Source: UBA4085 sp964556755 | GTDB lineage: Bacteria; Acidobacteriota; Aminicenantia; Aminicenantales; UBA4085 | Reading direction: 5' to 3' | DNA: 64,000 nt | NCBI GenBank assembly: GCA_964556755.1 | Contig: CAZKXI010000001.1 | Location: 370,115-434,114, forward strand | Shown: piece after piece, positions 1 through 8,878 of the stretch | Layout of the letters: the number at the start of each line of letters is the position of its first letter | Position numbering within the stretch: the first letter of the stretch is position 1 | Program-made: the position numbers and the translations under genes | Notes under the pieces: generated by a model | Told to the model about the DNA's origin: nothing | The model's database searches: none | Seen by the model: the letters and a program-made list of their open reading frames with translations, nothing else

Positions 1-67
1 CGGCCAGAGCCAGGGCTAGGATGAAGGCGGCTGCGGCGGAAAGCCGGCGGGCTCGGCGTTTCGGCAT
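1..67 (-). CDS. 5' end of a secreted or membrane protein (partial)
   Basis: Only the first 22 codons are in the window; the gene runs off the left edge. On the minus strand the ATG is at 65-67, preceded by a purine-rich GGGAGGGACC ribosome-binding site. The peptide begins MPKRRARRLS and continues as an Ala/Leu-rich hydrophobic stretch, which is a Sec signal peptide or signal anchor. It is divergent from coaX. Nothing can be said about the mature protein. Confidence 0.55.
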   Translation of the reverse strand, partial: MPKRRARRLSAAAAFILALALA

Positions 68-234
68 GGCGGGGTCCCTCCCGAACATATAGGCGGATTA
101 TAGCAGAATCACCCGCTCCTATTACGTCCGCCGCCGCCCCCGCGTTTCCGGCGGCGCTTCTCCCGTCTGCGGGACGGGAGGCGGCGGGGAGGAGGCTCCT
201 CTTGATCGAGGCCGGGGGCTCGGCGGATTTGCGC

Positions 235-240
235 TATAAT
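235..240 (+). promoter_or_regulatory. Putative -10 box for coaX operon
   Basis: TATAAT lies 30 bases before the coaX ATG, in otherwise very GC-rich DNA. No good -35 is seen at 16-18 bp, so this is a weak call resting on the perfect hexamer and its position. Confidence 0.4.
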
Positions 241-270
241 GAGGCCGGAATCTCCCGCGAGGAAGGGCCC

Positions 271-1062
271 ATGCTCATCGCCTTCGATATCGGCAACACC
301 ACCATCGCCATCGGCCTCTTCGACGGCCGCCGCTTGGTCCGCACGTGGCGCATCCGGTCGGAGCGCGACAAGACGGCCGACGAGTACGCTGTCCTCCTGC
401 GAAGCCTCCTGCGGGACGCGGGGCCGGCCGCGGAGGGGGGAAAGATCCGGGCTTGCATCCTGTCCAGCGTCGTGCCGCCGCTGACGCCCGTCTTCCAGGA
501 CCTGGGCGCCGAGCTGGCCGGCAGCCGGGCCCTGGTGGTCGGCCCCGGCTTGCGGACCGGCATGCCCATCCTCTACGAGCCGGCTTCCGACGTCGGCGCC
601 GATCGCATCGTGGCCGCGATCGCCGGCTACGAGCGCTTCGGCGGCGCCTGCATCGTGGTCGACTTCGGCACCGCCACCACCTTCGACGCCGTCTCGGCCA
701 AAGGCGAGTACCTGGGCGGGGCCATCGCCCCCGGAGTCCAGATCTCGGCCGAGGCGCTCTACCTCAAGACGGCCAAGCTGCCGCGCATCGAGGTGCGCAA
801 GCCGGCCAAGGCGGTCGGCAAAACGACCGTAGCCAGCATGCAGTCCGGGCTCTACCACGGCTACGTCGGGCTGACCGTCAACATCATCCGCGAGATCCGC
901 CGCGAGCTGGGCCCGCCGGAGGCCTCCGTCATCGCCACCGGCGGCTTCGGGCGGATGATGGCGGCCGAGGTGCCGGAGATCTCCCTCTACGAGCCGGACC
1001 TGGTCCTGGAGGGCCTGCGCATCGTTCACGAGCGCCACGCGGCCGCGCCGCCGGAGCGCTGA
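271..1062 (+). CDS. coaX: Type III pantothenate kinase
   Basis: Phosphorylates pantothenate in the first step of coenzyme A synthesis, in the cytoplasm. The 263-residue protein has the ASKHA-fold phosphate motif DIGNTT at residues 6-11, the GADRI motif near residue 109 and the VDFGTATTFD motif near residues 130-140 that mark the CoaX family, and a normal length for it. The reading frame is open from 202, but ATG 271 is chosen because a GAGGAAGGG ribosome-binding site precedes it and the conserved N-terminus begins there. It is followed after 9 bases by an unknown gene and then rnr, so the three probably share a transcript. Family identification is firm; the operon is inferred from spacing. 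Confidence 0.93.
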   Translation: MLIAFDIGNTTIAIGLFDGRRLVRTWRIRSERDKTADEYAVLLRSLLRDAGPAAEGGKIRACILSSVVPPLTPVFQDLGAELAGSRALVVGPGLRTGMPILYEPASDVGADRIVAAIAGYERFGGACIVVDFGTATTFDAVSAKGEYLGGAIAPGVQISAEALYLKTAKLPRIEVRKPAKAVGKTTVASMQSGLYHGYVGLTVNIIREIRRELGPPEASVIATGGFGRMMAAEVPEISLYEPDLVLEGLRIVHERHAAAPPER

Positions 1063-1071
1063 GCGCCGGCC

Positions 1072-1650
1072 ATGACCTACTTCAAGAGCGTCGCCCGGGC
1101 CTTCCTGGGCCGCCGCGGCGCGCCGCTCATCCTGTCGGCGGCCGAGGTGGATCTCGTCGCCGCCTGGGAGAAGTCCGGCCTGCCGCTCGACGTCGTCCTC
1201 GAAGGCATCGAGCGGACCTTTGAGAAGCCGGGCGCCCGTCGGGCCCGCGCGGCCGGGGGCCGGATCGGCCTGGCCTACTGCAAGCCGGAAGTCGAGCGGG
1301 CCCGCCGCCGCTGGCTCGACCGGAAGACGGGCGGGGAGAAGCGGGCCGCCCCGGCGGGAAGCCGCGACGGCCAAGCCGCCCGGGCCGGCGCGGAAGCCGC
1401 CCGCTTCCTGGCCGAGCAGGCCGGCGCGCCGGAGATCCTGCGGGACGCGGCGCGGCGTGCCCAAGCCGTGCTCGGCCGCCTCCCGGCGGACGAGGAGGCT
1501 CTGGAGCACATCGACGCCGAGGCCGACGAAGCGCTTCTGCACTTGGCCTCCGAGGCCGACCTGCGGGCCGCCGGGCCGGGCCGGGCCAAGCTGCTGAGGC
1601 GGCTGCGGGAGCGCTACGGCCTGCCCTATTTCGCGCTGTTCAATTATTGA
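1072..1650 (+). CDS. Conserved-looking hypothetical protein between coaX and rnr
   Basis: The 192-residue product is not recognised. It is charged and rich in Ala/Arg, probably mostly helical, with no signal peptide or membrane segment. The N-terminus (MTYFKSVARAFLGRRG, then a stretch ending EKSGLPLDVVLEGIERTFEK) looks like a compact helical domain; a lower-complexity Ala/Arg/Gly region follows around residues 75-120; the C-terminus ends in aromatic residues (YFALFNY). It sits 9 bases after coaX and 4 bases before rnr, so it is likely co-translated with them. A nucleic-acid role alongside RNase R is possible but only guessed from position. Confidence 0.7.
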   Translation: MTYFKSVARAFLGRRGAPLILSAAEVDLVAAWEKSGLPLDVVLEGIERTFEKPGARRARAAGGRIGLAYCKPEVERARRRWLDRKTGGEKRAAPAGSRDGQAARAGAEAARFLAEQAGAPEILRDAARRAQAVLGRLPADEEALEHIDAEADEALLHLASEADLRAAGPGRAKLLRRLRERYGLPYFALFNY

Positions 1651-1654
1651 TGCC

Positions 1655-3709
1655 ATGACGGCCAGCGACCAGCACCGAATCCTGGAGGCCCTCCGCCGCA
1701 ACCGGCTGGGGCTGACCCTGGCCGATCTCTTTCGCGAGCTGAGGACGCCCCGCAGAGAGCGGGCCCGGATCGAAGGCCGCCTGCGGGAGCTGGAGGGCCA
1801 GGGGCTCATCCGCCGGGTCAAGACCCGATACCTCCTGCCCCTGGAGTCCGACGTGGCCCGCGGGCGCTTCACCACCCGCGGCCGCGGCTACGGCTTCGTC
1901 GTCGTCGAAGGCCGCCCGGGGGAAGACATCTACATCCCGGCCCGCCTGGCCAAGGGCGCGGTCGGCGGCGACGAGGTGGAGGTGGTGTTCAAGGAGCAGG
2001 GTCGGACGGGGCGGCCCGAGGGGCGCGTCGTCCGCATTCTGCGCAAGGAGAAGAAGCAGCTTCTGGGGATCTACCTGGAGCGCAACGGGAGGCCTCACTT
2101 CGCGCCCTTTGACGCGGCCGGCTCGGAGGAGGTCCCGCTTCAATCGCTCAACGGGCGCTACCCCAAGCCGGGCATGATCGTCAGCGTCGACCGGACCGGC
2201 TTGTCGCTGGCGGATGTGCTCGGCTTCCCCGACGAGGCCGGCGTCGACGCCCACGTCGTGGCCCGGCGCTACGAGCTGGCCGAGAGCTTCCCCCCCGAGG
2301 CGGAGGCCGAGGCCGAAGCGGCCGCCCTGAGGGCCGACGACGAAGCGGGCGGACGGGCCGATTTCCGGGATTGGACGACTTTCACCATCGACGGCGAGAC
2401 GGCCCAGGACTTCGACGACGCCGTCAGCCTCCGGGAGCTTCCGGGAGGGCGGCGCCAGCTGGGCGTCCACATCGCCGACGTCTCGCACTACGTCCGGCCC
2501 GGGACCATGCTGGACGGCGAGGCCCGGGAACGGGCCACCAGCGTCTATTTTCCCGGCCTGACCCTGCCGATGCTGCCGGAGCGGCTGTCCAACGACGTCT
2601 GCAGCCTGCGGCCGCGGGTGGACCGTCGGGCGTTCTCCGTGCTGATGGAGATCGACGCGGACGGGCGCGTGGTCCGGTCCGATTTCACCCCGTCGATCAT
2701 CCGGACCGTGGAGCGGCTGACCTACACGGCGGTCTTCGCCGTCTTCCAGGGGGATGAGGCCGAGCGCCGGCGGCTGGCCGCCGTCGTCCCCGATCTTCTG
2801 GCCATGCGGGCGCTGGCGGAGCAGATGCGGCGGCGGCGCCTGGAGGCCGGGAGCCTGGACTTCGACCTGATCGAGCCGGAGCTTGTCTACAGCGAGGGGC
2901 GGCTGACGGGGGTGGCCGGATTCGCGCCCAACGAGGCCCACAAGCTGATCGAGGAGTTCATGGTCGCGGCCAATGTGGCCGTGGCGGCCCATCTGGGGCG
3001 CGGGGGCCTGCCCGCTCTCTTCCGGGTTCACGAGGAGCCGGACCGGGACGATCTGGAGAAGCTGGCCGGCGTCCTGGCCCACTTCGGCATCGTCCTGCCC
3101 AAGCCCGCTCAAGTCCGATCGGCCGATCTGCAGGCGGTCCTGCGCGCGGCCGAGGGGAAGCCGGCCGAGGCCTTCATCAACACGCAGGTCCTCCGATCGC
3201 TGCGGCTGGCGGTCTACGCGCCCGAGAACACCGGCCATTACGGATTGGCCCAGGCGGACTACTGCCACTTCACCTCGCCCATCCGCCGCTATCCCGACCT
3301 GGTGGTCCACCGGGCCCTCAAGGCGGCCCTGCGCGGCGGGCGGGGGGAGGCGGCGGACTTGGACCGGCTGGCCGAGCACTGCTCCGAGCGCGAGCGACGG
3401 GCCGACGCAGCCGAGAGAGAGCTTTTAGAGTGGCGCATCTTCCGCCTGCTGAAGGAGAAGCTGGGCGAGGAGATGCGTGGTGTGGTGGCCGACATCGGCA
3501 AGGCCGGGCTGATCGTGGCCCTGGAGGAATACCTGGTCGAGGGGACCATCGCCTTCGCCGACTTGGGCGGAGAGTATTTCGCCCGGCGCTCGCCGGGGGT
3601 GCTGGCGGGGCGGCGCAGCGGGCGCAAGTTCGAGCTGGGCCAGGAGATCCAGGTCGTCATCGCGGCCGTCGACCCCATGCTCCGCCGCCTGACCCTCGTC
3701 CCGGCATAG
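1655..3709 (+). CDS. rnr: Ribonuclease R (RNB-family 3'-5' exoribonuclease)
   Basis: Processive 3'-5' exoribonuclease that degrades structured RNA. The 684-residue protein has an N-terminal winged-helix region (about 5-60), cold-shock/OB domains (about 65-190), the RNB catalytic domain from about 235 with the metal-binding QDFDDA motif at 251-256 and downstream DRRAFSVLMEID, and a C-terminal S1 domain (about 600-680). The tail is short and lacks the Lys-rich extension of the E. coli enzyme. The ATG is 4 bases after the preceding stop. A dispersed inverted repeat begins 3 bases after its stop codon. RNase II is the alternative name, but the N-terminal winged helix favours RNase R. Confidence 0.92.
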   Translation: MTASDQHRILEALRRNRLGLTLADLFRELRTPRRERARIEGRLRELEGQGLIRRVKTRYLLPLESDVARGRFTTRGRGYGFVVVEGRPGEDIYIPARLAKGAVGGDEVEVVFKEQGRTGRPEGRVVRILRKEKKQLLGIYLERNGRPHFAPFDAAGSEEVPLQSLNGRYPKPGMIVSVDRTGLSLADVLGFPDEAGVDAHVVARRYELAESFPPEAEAEAEAAALRADDEAGGRADFRDWTTFTIDGETAQDFDDAVSLRELPGGRRQLGVHIADVSHYVRPGTMLDGEARERATSVYFPGLTLPMLPERLSNDVCSLRPRVDRRAFSVLMEIDADGRVVRSDFTPSIIRTVERLTYTAVFAVFQGDEAERRRLAAVVPDLLAMRALAEQMRRRRLEAGSLDFDLIEPELVYSEGRLTGVAGFAPNEAHKLIEEFMVAANVAVAAHLGRGGLPALFRVHEEPDRDDLEKLAGVLAHFGIVLPKPAQVRSADLQAVLRAAEGKPAEAFINTQVLRSLRLAVYAPENTGHYGLAQADYCHFTSPIRRYPDLVVHRALKAALRGGRGEAADLDRLAEHCSERERRADAAERELLEWRIFRLLKEKLGEEMRGVVADIGKAGLIVALEEYLVEGTIAFADLGGEYFARRSPGVLAGRRSGRKFELGQEIQVVIAAVDPMLRRLTLVPA

Positions 3710-3712
3710 GAT

Positions 3713-3807
3713 AGGGGTCAGGTCTTGAGATTCAAGTTTTCCGCCAACTCGTGTTTCCAGATTATGAACATTTGGAGTCGTTTCTTGAATCTTAAGACCT
3801 GACCCCT
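3713..3807. repeat. RAYT-type inverted-repeat element, subtype A (full)
   Basis: The left tip AGGGGTCAGGTCTTGAGATT and right tip AATCTTAAGACCTGACCCCT are inverted copies, with about 40 bp of divergent middle. It begins 3 bases after the rnr stop codon. The tips match those of the transposase-bearing element at 16265-17623. Confidence 0.9.
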
Positions 3808-3812
3808 AATTC

Positions 3813-3821
3813 TGATAAAAT
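3813..3821 (+). promoter_or_regulatory. Extended -10 promoter for the SelB-C / two-component operon
   Basis: TGATAAAAT (TGn plus a 5/6 match to TATAAT) lies just outside the repeat element and 44 bases before the ATG at 3865. No clear -35 is needed for this promoter class. Confidence 0.45.
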
Positions 3822-3864
3822 AGGTGCGCCAGCCGAAGGAAGACCCACCGCCAAGGATCCATCC

Positions 3865-4803
3865 ATGCCCGCGCCCGTCAAGAAGAAGAAGCTCCGGGCG
3901 ACGAAGCGAGCCGCTCGTCCTGCTTCCGCCCGTTCCGCCTCCGCCCGTCCCGCACCGGCTCGAAAAGCCCGGCGCGCGGCCGCTCCCGCCGCCCCGGCTT
4001 TGCCGCCCCTCCCCCCTCCTCCCCCCGGCGCCGAGCCCTACCCCGGCGACATGGCCAAGCTCGACGCTCTGGTCCATGGCCAGGGCTTGCGCGGTCTGCA
4101 CGAGGAAGAGGCCTCCGTCCACCTGCCTCTCGAGCCCCCCGATCTCCTGGCCCTGGCCGAGCGCCTCGAGGAGGCCGGCCGCCTCCGCATCCTGTCCTTC
4201 CATCCCCTCCACGTGATCGGAAACGGCGCCGTCGACTTCCTGGCCGGCAAGATCCTGGCCTACATCGAGGCCTTCCACGCCCACCATCCCAAGGACGCCG
4301 GCCTGGATCGCAAGCGCCTGGCCGAGCGCTTCGACGTCCCTTCCTCCGTGCTCAAGCTGACCCTCAAGAGCATGGTCCACGACAAGCGACTCCGCGAGGA
4401 GGCCGGCCTCTTCGCCGCTTCCTCCTTCCGCCCCGTCCTTCCCCCGCGCGAGGAGAAGATGCTGGAGGAGCTGGAGCAGGCCTGCTTCGGCGGCGATTTC
4501 CGGGCCGTCTCGCTCAACGACGTCCGGGAGCGCTTCAACCTGGCCCCCGACCGCCTCGAGTCCATGCTCTCGCGCTTGGTCGAGCGGCGCCGGATCGTCC
4601 AGGGCAAGGAGGGCTTCTACCTCCACGCCCGCTGGCTCGAGGACCTGACGGCCCGTCTCCGGGCCCTGCCGGCCCGCGTTGTGACCATCGCCGAGTTCAA
4701 GGCCCTGACCGGCCTGAGCCGCAAGTACGCCATCCCTCTCCTGGAGCTGCTGGACGACAGGGGCATCACCCGGCGCAAGGGGTCGCAGCGGGAAATCCTC
4801 TGA
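3865..4803 (+). CDS. Stand-alone SelB C-terminal winged-helix protein without GTPase domain
   Basis: The 312-residue protein starts with a Lys/Arg/Ala/Pro-rich flexible tail (about 1-58). Four winged-helix units follow (about 62-121, 122-190, 193-255, 256-312) that match the mRNA-binding C-terminal half of the selenocysteine elongation factor SelB. The most telling stretch is GLSRKYAIPLLELLDDRG at 283-300, the signature of the last SelB winged helix, which binds the SECIS hairpin. The EF-Tu-like GTPase half is absent, and no GTP-binding motif is present. It overlaps the histidine kinase start by one base (TGATG), so it is translationally coupled to it. The fold assignment is good; the function (RNA or DNA binding, possibly unrelated to selenium) is unknown. 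Confidence 0.75.
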   Translation: MPAPVKKKKLRATKRAARPASARSASARPAPARKARRAAAPAAPALPPLPPPPPGAEPYPGDMAKLDALVHGQGLRGLHEEEASVHLPLEPPDLLALAERLEEAGRLRILSFHPLHVIGNGAVDFLAGKILAYIEAFHAHHPKDAGLDRKRLAERFDVPSSVLKLTLKSMVHDKRLREEAGLFAASSFRPVLPPREEKMLEELEQACFGGDFRAVSLNDVRERFNLAPDRLESMLSRLVERRRIVQGKEGFYLHARWLEDLTARLRALPARVVTIAEFKALTGLSRKYAIPLLELLDDRGITRRKGSQREIL

Positions 4804-6374
4804 TGCGACGAAGCCCGGCCGACGGCAACGGCGACATCACCGCCGTAGCCGTCCGCCTGGCCGCCGCCCTGGCCGGCACCTCCAGCCTCAAGGCCGGCCT
4901 GCGCCTGTGCCTGGCGGCCGCGATGCAGGCCTCCGGCCTCGACGCCGGCGGCATCTATATCATAAATCCCGCGAGCAAGAAGCTCGAGCTAGCGGCTCAC
5001 CGGGGGGTCTCGCGCGGCTTCGGGCGCAGCCAGCGGGACCAGAGCCCGGGCTCCCCCTATTACGACATGGTGATGCGCGGCCGGCCGGTCTATTTCCGCG
5101 ACGGCAAGCCCCTGCGCGGATCCAACATCCCGGCCACCGCCGCCGTCCGGCGTGAAGGGATCAGGACCGCGGCCATCATTCCGATCCTGGCCCGGCGCCA
5201 AGTCGTCGCCTGCCTGAACATGGCTTCGCACACCCAGGACGGGCTTTCCGCTTGCTCGCGCCGGGCCCTGCGGGCCATCGCCGCCCAGATCGGCCTGGCC
5301 TTGCTGCGGCTGCGGGCCGAGAACGCGGTCCGCCAGAGCGAGGCCAAGTACCGGCGTCTCTTCAGCGACGCCGGCAACGCCATCCTTTTGGCGGACGCCA
5401 AGACCGGCCTCATCCAGGACGCCAACGCCACCGCCGCCCGGCTGTCCGGCTACAGCGTCCGGGAGCTGCGCGGCATGCACCAATCGGATTTCCATCCGCC
5501 GGGCGAGGCGGCCAAGTACCGGCGGCTCTTCCAGGCCCGCTTGTCCCGCGCGACGTCCCGGCCGATGATCGGGCTCGTCCGGCGCAAGGACGGGCGGGAC
5601 GTGCCGGTGGAGATCTCCTCCAGCTTGATCCGCTGGCGGGGGCGCCGCATGCTCCTGGGATTCTTCCGCGACATGACCGAGAGCGTCCGGGCCGAGCGGC
5701 GGCAGGCCAGGGCCCGCGACCAGCTGCGCCGCATGGCCTCCCGCTTGGCCGAGACGCAAGAGAATGAGCGGCGCCGGATCGCCCGCGAGCTGCATGATGG
5801 GGTCGGACAGGAGATGGCCGCCCTGGCCCTGGCCCTCAACAAGATGAAGGAAGACATGCCCCCGGGCCACGGCGATATCCAGACCGGAAAGCTGGGCGAG
5901 TCCATCGAGCGGCTGAGCGACCTGACCGGCCGCCTCCGCGAGGTCATCGCCGACTTGCGGCCGCCGCTGCTGGACGACTACGGGCTGCCCGGGACCCTGG
6001 AGTGGATCGCCGGCGAATTCGCCCAAGGCGGCGGTCCGCCGGTGAAGACCTGGATCGACGAGAGCGTGCCACGCCTGGCGCCCTCGACCGAGATCGCCCT
6101 GGTCCGCATCGCCCAAGAGGCCTTGGCCAACATCCGGCGCCATGCCCGGGCCGGAGAGGTGGTCCTCTCGCTCGAGGCGGACCGCGACAAGATCCGCCTC
6201 CTGGTCAAGGACGACGGGGCCGGCTTCTCCCTGGATAAGATTCGGCGCGGTCCGGCCCGGGCTCATTGGGGGCTTTCGATCATGCGCGAGCGGGCCGAGG
6301 CGATCGGCGGCCGCTTCCGGGTCATCACGGCGCCGGGGCAGGGGACCCAGATTCTGGTCGAGGTGCCCCGATGA
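4803..6374 (+). CDS. Cytoplasmic sensor histidine kinase (GAF-PAS-HisKA_3-HATPase)
   Basis: Sensor kinase of the NarX/DesK-type subfamily, probably phosphorylating the response regulator encoded next. Residues 15-170 form a GAF domain, 175-295 a PAS domain (SEAKYRRLFSDAGNAILLAD start), and 310-390 the HisKA_3 dimerisation domain with the phospho-acceptor in RELHDG (His331). The ATPase domain follows, with N-box residues around 438-450, DDGAGF at 470-475 and GLSIMRERAEAIGG at 490-503. There is no membrane segment, so the signal is probably cytoplasmic. The start overlaps the previous stop by one base, and the end overlaps the regulator start (ATGA). The ligand cannot be told from sequence. Confidence 0.9.
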   Translation: MRRSPADGNGDITAVAVRLAAALAGTSSLKAGLRLCLAAAMQASGLDAGGIYIINPASKKLELAAHRGVSRGFGRSQRDQSPGSPYYDMVMRGRPVYFRDGKPLRGSNIPATAAVRREGIRTAAIIPILARRQVVACLNMASHTQDGLSACSRRALRAIAAQIGLALLRLRAENAVRQSEAKYRRLFSDAGNAILLADAKTGLIQDANATAARLSGYSVRELRGMHQSDFHPPGEAAKYRRLFQARLSRATSRPMIGLVRRKDGRDVPVEISSSLIRWRGRRMLLGFFRDMTESVRAERRQARARDQLRRMASRLAETQENERRRIARELHDGVGQEMAALALALNKMKEDMPPGHGDIQTGKLGESIERLSDLTGRLREVIADLRPPLLDDYGLPGTLEWIAGEFAQGGGPPVKTWIDESVPRLAPSTEIALVRIAQEALANIRRHARAGEVVLSLEADRDKIRLLVKDDGAGFSLDKIRRGPARAHWGLSIMRERAEAIGGRFRVITAPGQGTQILVEVPR

Positions 6375-7021
6375 CCATAACGGTCTTCCTGGCCGACGAC
6401 CATCGCATCGTGCGCGACGGCCTGCGCAAGCTGATCGAAGCCCGGCCCGATATGCGGGTGGTCGGCGAATCGGGCGAAGGCCGGGAGACGGTCAGCGCGG
6501 TCTGCCGCAAGAAGCCCGGCGTCGTCCTTCTCGACGTGGCCATGCCCGGGCTCAACGGGATCGAGGCGGCCCGCGAGATCCGCCGCCGCTGCCCCGAAGT
6601 CGAGATCGTCATGCTCTCGATGCACTCGACCACCGAGCACGTCTACCGGGCGCTGGAGGCCGGGGCCCGCGGCTACCTGCTCAAGGAATGCGCCGGATCC
6701 GAGGTCATAGGGGCCATCCGGGCGGCCAGGGCCGGCCGCCGCTATCTGAGCGTCAAGATGCCCGAGAAAGAGATCGAGGCCTATCTGAAGCGGCGCGGAG
6801 CGGGGCGGACGGCCAGCCCGCTGGACCGGCTCAGTCAGCGCGAGCGGGAGATCCTTCAGCTCGTGGTCGAGGGCCAATCCAGCGCCGAGATCGCCAAGAT
6901 CGTCTTTCTGTCTCCCAAGACCATCGAAACCTATCGCAGCCGCCTGATGAAAAAGCTGGGGGTGGCGGATCTGACCGAGCTCATCCGCTACGCCGTGGCG
7001 AACGGATTGACCCCCCCCTAA
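6371..7021 (+). CDS. NarL/FixJ-family response regulator
   Basis: The 216-residue DNA-binding response regulator is the likely partner of the overlapping histidine kinase. The receiver domain has the acidic pair D9/D10, phospho-acceptor D55 in LLDVAMPG and conserved K105 in YLLKE. The LuxR-type helix-turn-helix lies at about 152-212, with the LSQREREILQLVVEG and KTIETYRSRLMKKLGV motifs. ATG 6371 is chosen because it overlaps the kinase stop (ATGA) and begins the conserved receiver strand; the frame is open further upstream but inside the kinase gene. Target genes are not evident here. Confidence 0.93.
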   Translation: MTITVFLADDHRIVRDGLRKLIEARPDMRVVGESGEGRETVSAVCRKKPGVVLLDVAMPGLNGIEAAREIRRRCPEVEIVMLSMHSTTEHVYRALEAGARGYLLKECAGSEVIGAIRAARAGRRYLSVKMPEKEIEAYLKRRGAGRTASPLDRLSQREREILQLVVEGQSSAEIAKIVFLSPKTIETYRSRLMKKLGVADLTELIRYAVANGLTPP

Positions 7022-7147
7022 GAGTCAAACTCTCCCGACTTGCCCGGATTGCAGGAAAATCGGACAATCAGATCCCAATTGGTGAGGGCTTTCCAGCCTA
7101 TTCCGTCCCCCCCGATCTCCCACTGAGTCGGGGTCTGTTCATCAAGA

Positions 7148-7252
7148 AGGGGTCAGGTCTTAAGATTCAAGTTATCTTAACCGCACAACCGTCACCATTC
7201 ACGGGTAGCGGCTCCGTTTCCAAGTTAACTTGAATCTTAAGACCTGACCCCT
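7148..7252. repeat. RAYT-type inverted-repeat element, subtype A (full)
   Basis: The tips are AGGGGTCAGGTCTTAAGATT and AATCTTAAGACCTGACCCCT. It lies between the response regulator and the convergent barrel gene, 7 bases beyond that gene's stop. The 126 bases between the regulator stop and this element show nothing I can name. Confidence 0.9.
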
Positions 7253-7259
7253 CATCCCC

Positions 7260-8846
7260 CTAATCCATCCACTTTAGGAAGGTGACGCCGAAGATCAGGC
7301 TCTGGCGGAAAGGGCTATTCTCCGCCGGGAGGCCGGCCAGGATGGCGACCTTCTGGATGCCGACAAACGGCCGCGTCTCGATCGTCCTGCCGAACGACAG
7401 GAAGGCCCGGGCTCGCCCCGTCTGCAGGGCGGAGCAGGCCTCCAGGGCGAACTCTCCTCCCGCCTTCACGGCGCCCCGGCCGATCCGGGCATGGGCCCCC
7501 AGCTTCAGCCGGGCGTCGTACTTGAAGGCGAAGTCGTAGCCCAGCGCGGCCTCGAACCGCAGCGTCTTGTCCAGGCGCTCGAACTCGGACTGGTTTCTCA
7601 CCGCCAGCCCCACGGCCGTGTGGGACCGGAAGCGCACCGCCTTGTCCACCGGCATGTCGATGGCGTACCGGGCGTACCAGGCGGCCCGCATCCCCCCGGG
7701 AAGGACCCTCTCGTACTCGGCCGAGACCGCGTGCAGCATCCGGTCGGGCCAGAACTGGGCGAAGAATCCGTCCCCGCTGAGCAGGGGCGTCTGGAAGTCG
7801 ACCGTCGCCAGGAAGCGCCGCCGCTCGTCCTTCACCAGCCCCAGCCGGTAGGTCCCCAGGGCCAGCAGCTTATGGTCGCCGTAATAGGGATAGACTCCGG
7901 CGGTGGCGTTGAAGTCGCCGACGTACCGCCCCAGCGGCCCGTCCGATCGCAGCCGCAGCCCCAGGTAGGCCGCGGCCGGGTAGTCGTAATGCTTGGCGGC
8001 CCGGGCGAAGATCTCCAGCCCGCCGCCCAGGTCGACCGCCAGCGTGCCCTCGTAGTAGAAGCGCTCGAAGTCGACCCACTTGACCTCGCCCGCCAGGGAC
8101 GCCTCCTCCAGCAGGAACGGCTTGGCCTCCAGGCTGAACGAGGCCAGCCGGTCGTATCCGCGGCTGCCCCCGATAAAGGGGCCGTAGCCGACTCCCAGGG
8201 CCCATCCCTCCGTCCGCACCACGACCCGGGCCATCAGCTCGTTGAGGTTGAGGACGTAGGGATTGGCGATGGAGGACAGGTGCCGGCAGAAGTGGTTCAG
8301 GACGGCCTCGAAGGAGACGGCCCCCGAGACCCGCTGCTCGATCCCGGCCCGGACCCAGTAGTCGATGACCCCTTCCAGGTCGCCGTTCATGCGCTGGAGG
8401 TAGGAGACGTCCAGCTTGAACCGCCCTTCGTCGACCAGGGAAAACGGCCAGGCGAAGGAGAAGGTCGGGCGGTAGAAGCGCCGGTCCAGCGAGTCGATGC
8501 CCAGCTCGGCCCTGACTTCGGCGAAGGCCCGGCCCCAGATATCGCGCGACGTCCCGTCCATGGGCGTCTGGGCGGACAGGGGAGAGGCGGAGGCGACGGC
8601 CAGGGCCACCGCGATTCCCATGGCCGCGCCGAGGGCGCCGAGAAGACCCCAAGCGCCGGCGCCGCGGACGGGTCTCCCGACACGCTTGGCCCGTAAGAAT
8701 CCGATGGAGAGCATGAGAGCGCCCAAGCGCCGAGCGCGCGGCAAGCGGAATCCGGCGGCGACGCGGACGGAGCGGGCCCTGCGCATGGCGCGGATGACGC
8801 GGGCGACGACACGCCCCCTCTTCAGCTCAGGAAGCGGCGCGGCCAT
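7260..8846 (-). CDS. Predicted outer-membrane beta-barrel protein
   Basis: The 528-residue product is not assigned to a named family. It has a long basic N-region, then a hydrophobic segment (GIAVALAVASASPLSA) that looks like a signal peptide with cleavage after SPLSA around residue 95. The rest shows alternating aromatic/polar strands and ends in FLKWMD, consistent with a barrel such as a transporter or porin. ATG 8846 has a GGAGGGCGG ribosome-binding site; a later ATG near 8714 would give a more normal signal peptide, so the start is uncertain. It lies 32 bases after the acidic-tailed gene and is probably the last gene of that operon. Confidence 0.6.
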   Translation of the reverse strand: MAAPLPELKRGRVVARVIRAMRRARSVRVAAGFRLPRARRLGALMLSIGFLRAKRVGRPVRGAGAWGLLGALGAAMGIAVALAVASASPLSAQTPMDGTSRDIWGRAFAEVRAELGIDSLDRRFYRPTFSFAWPFSLVDEGRFKLDVSYLQRMNGDLEGVIDYWVRAGIEQRVSGAVSFEAVLNHFCRHLSSIANPYVLNLNELMARVVVRTEGWALGVGYGPFIGGSRGYDRLASFSLEAKPFLLEEASLAGEVKWVDFERFYYEGTLAVDLGGGLEIFARAAKHYDYPAAAYLGLRLRSDGPLGRYVGDFNATAGVYPYYGDHKLLALGTYRLGLVKDERRRFLATVDFQTPLLSGDGFFAQFWPDRMLHAVSAEYERVLPGGMRAAWYARYAIDMPVDKAVRFRSHTAVGLAVRNQSEFERLDKTLRFEAALGYDFAFKYDARLKLGAHARIGRGAVKAGGEFALEACSALQTGRARAFLSFGRTIETRPFVGIQKVAILAGLPAENSPFRQSLIFGVTFLKWMD

Positions 8847-8878
8847 GGTTCCGCCCTCCGACCCGACGGCCGGGCCGG

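Noticed and set aside
202..207. TTGATC as the -35 of the coaX promoter
   Set aside because: The spacing to TATAAT is 27 bp, too long for a sigma-70 promoter.
109..1875. 588-codon minus-strand frame opposite coaX and the next genes
   Set aside because: It is a GC-rich shadow frame (Arg/Gly/Ala/Leu composition, no domain) antisense to clearly recognised genes.
3713..3807. Repeat hairpins as classical Rho-independent terminators
   Set aside because: The inverted tips could form long hairpins, but no T-tract follows; a termination role is possible and is listed only as a hypothesis.
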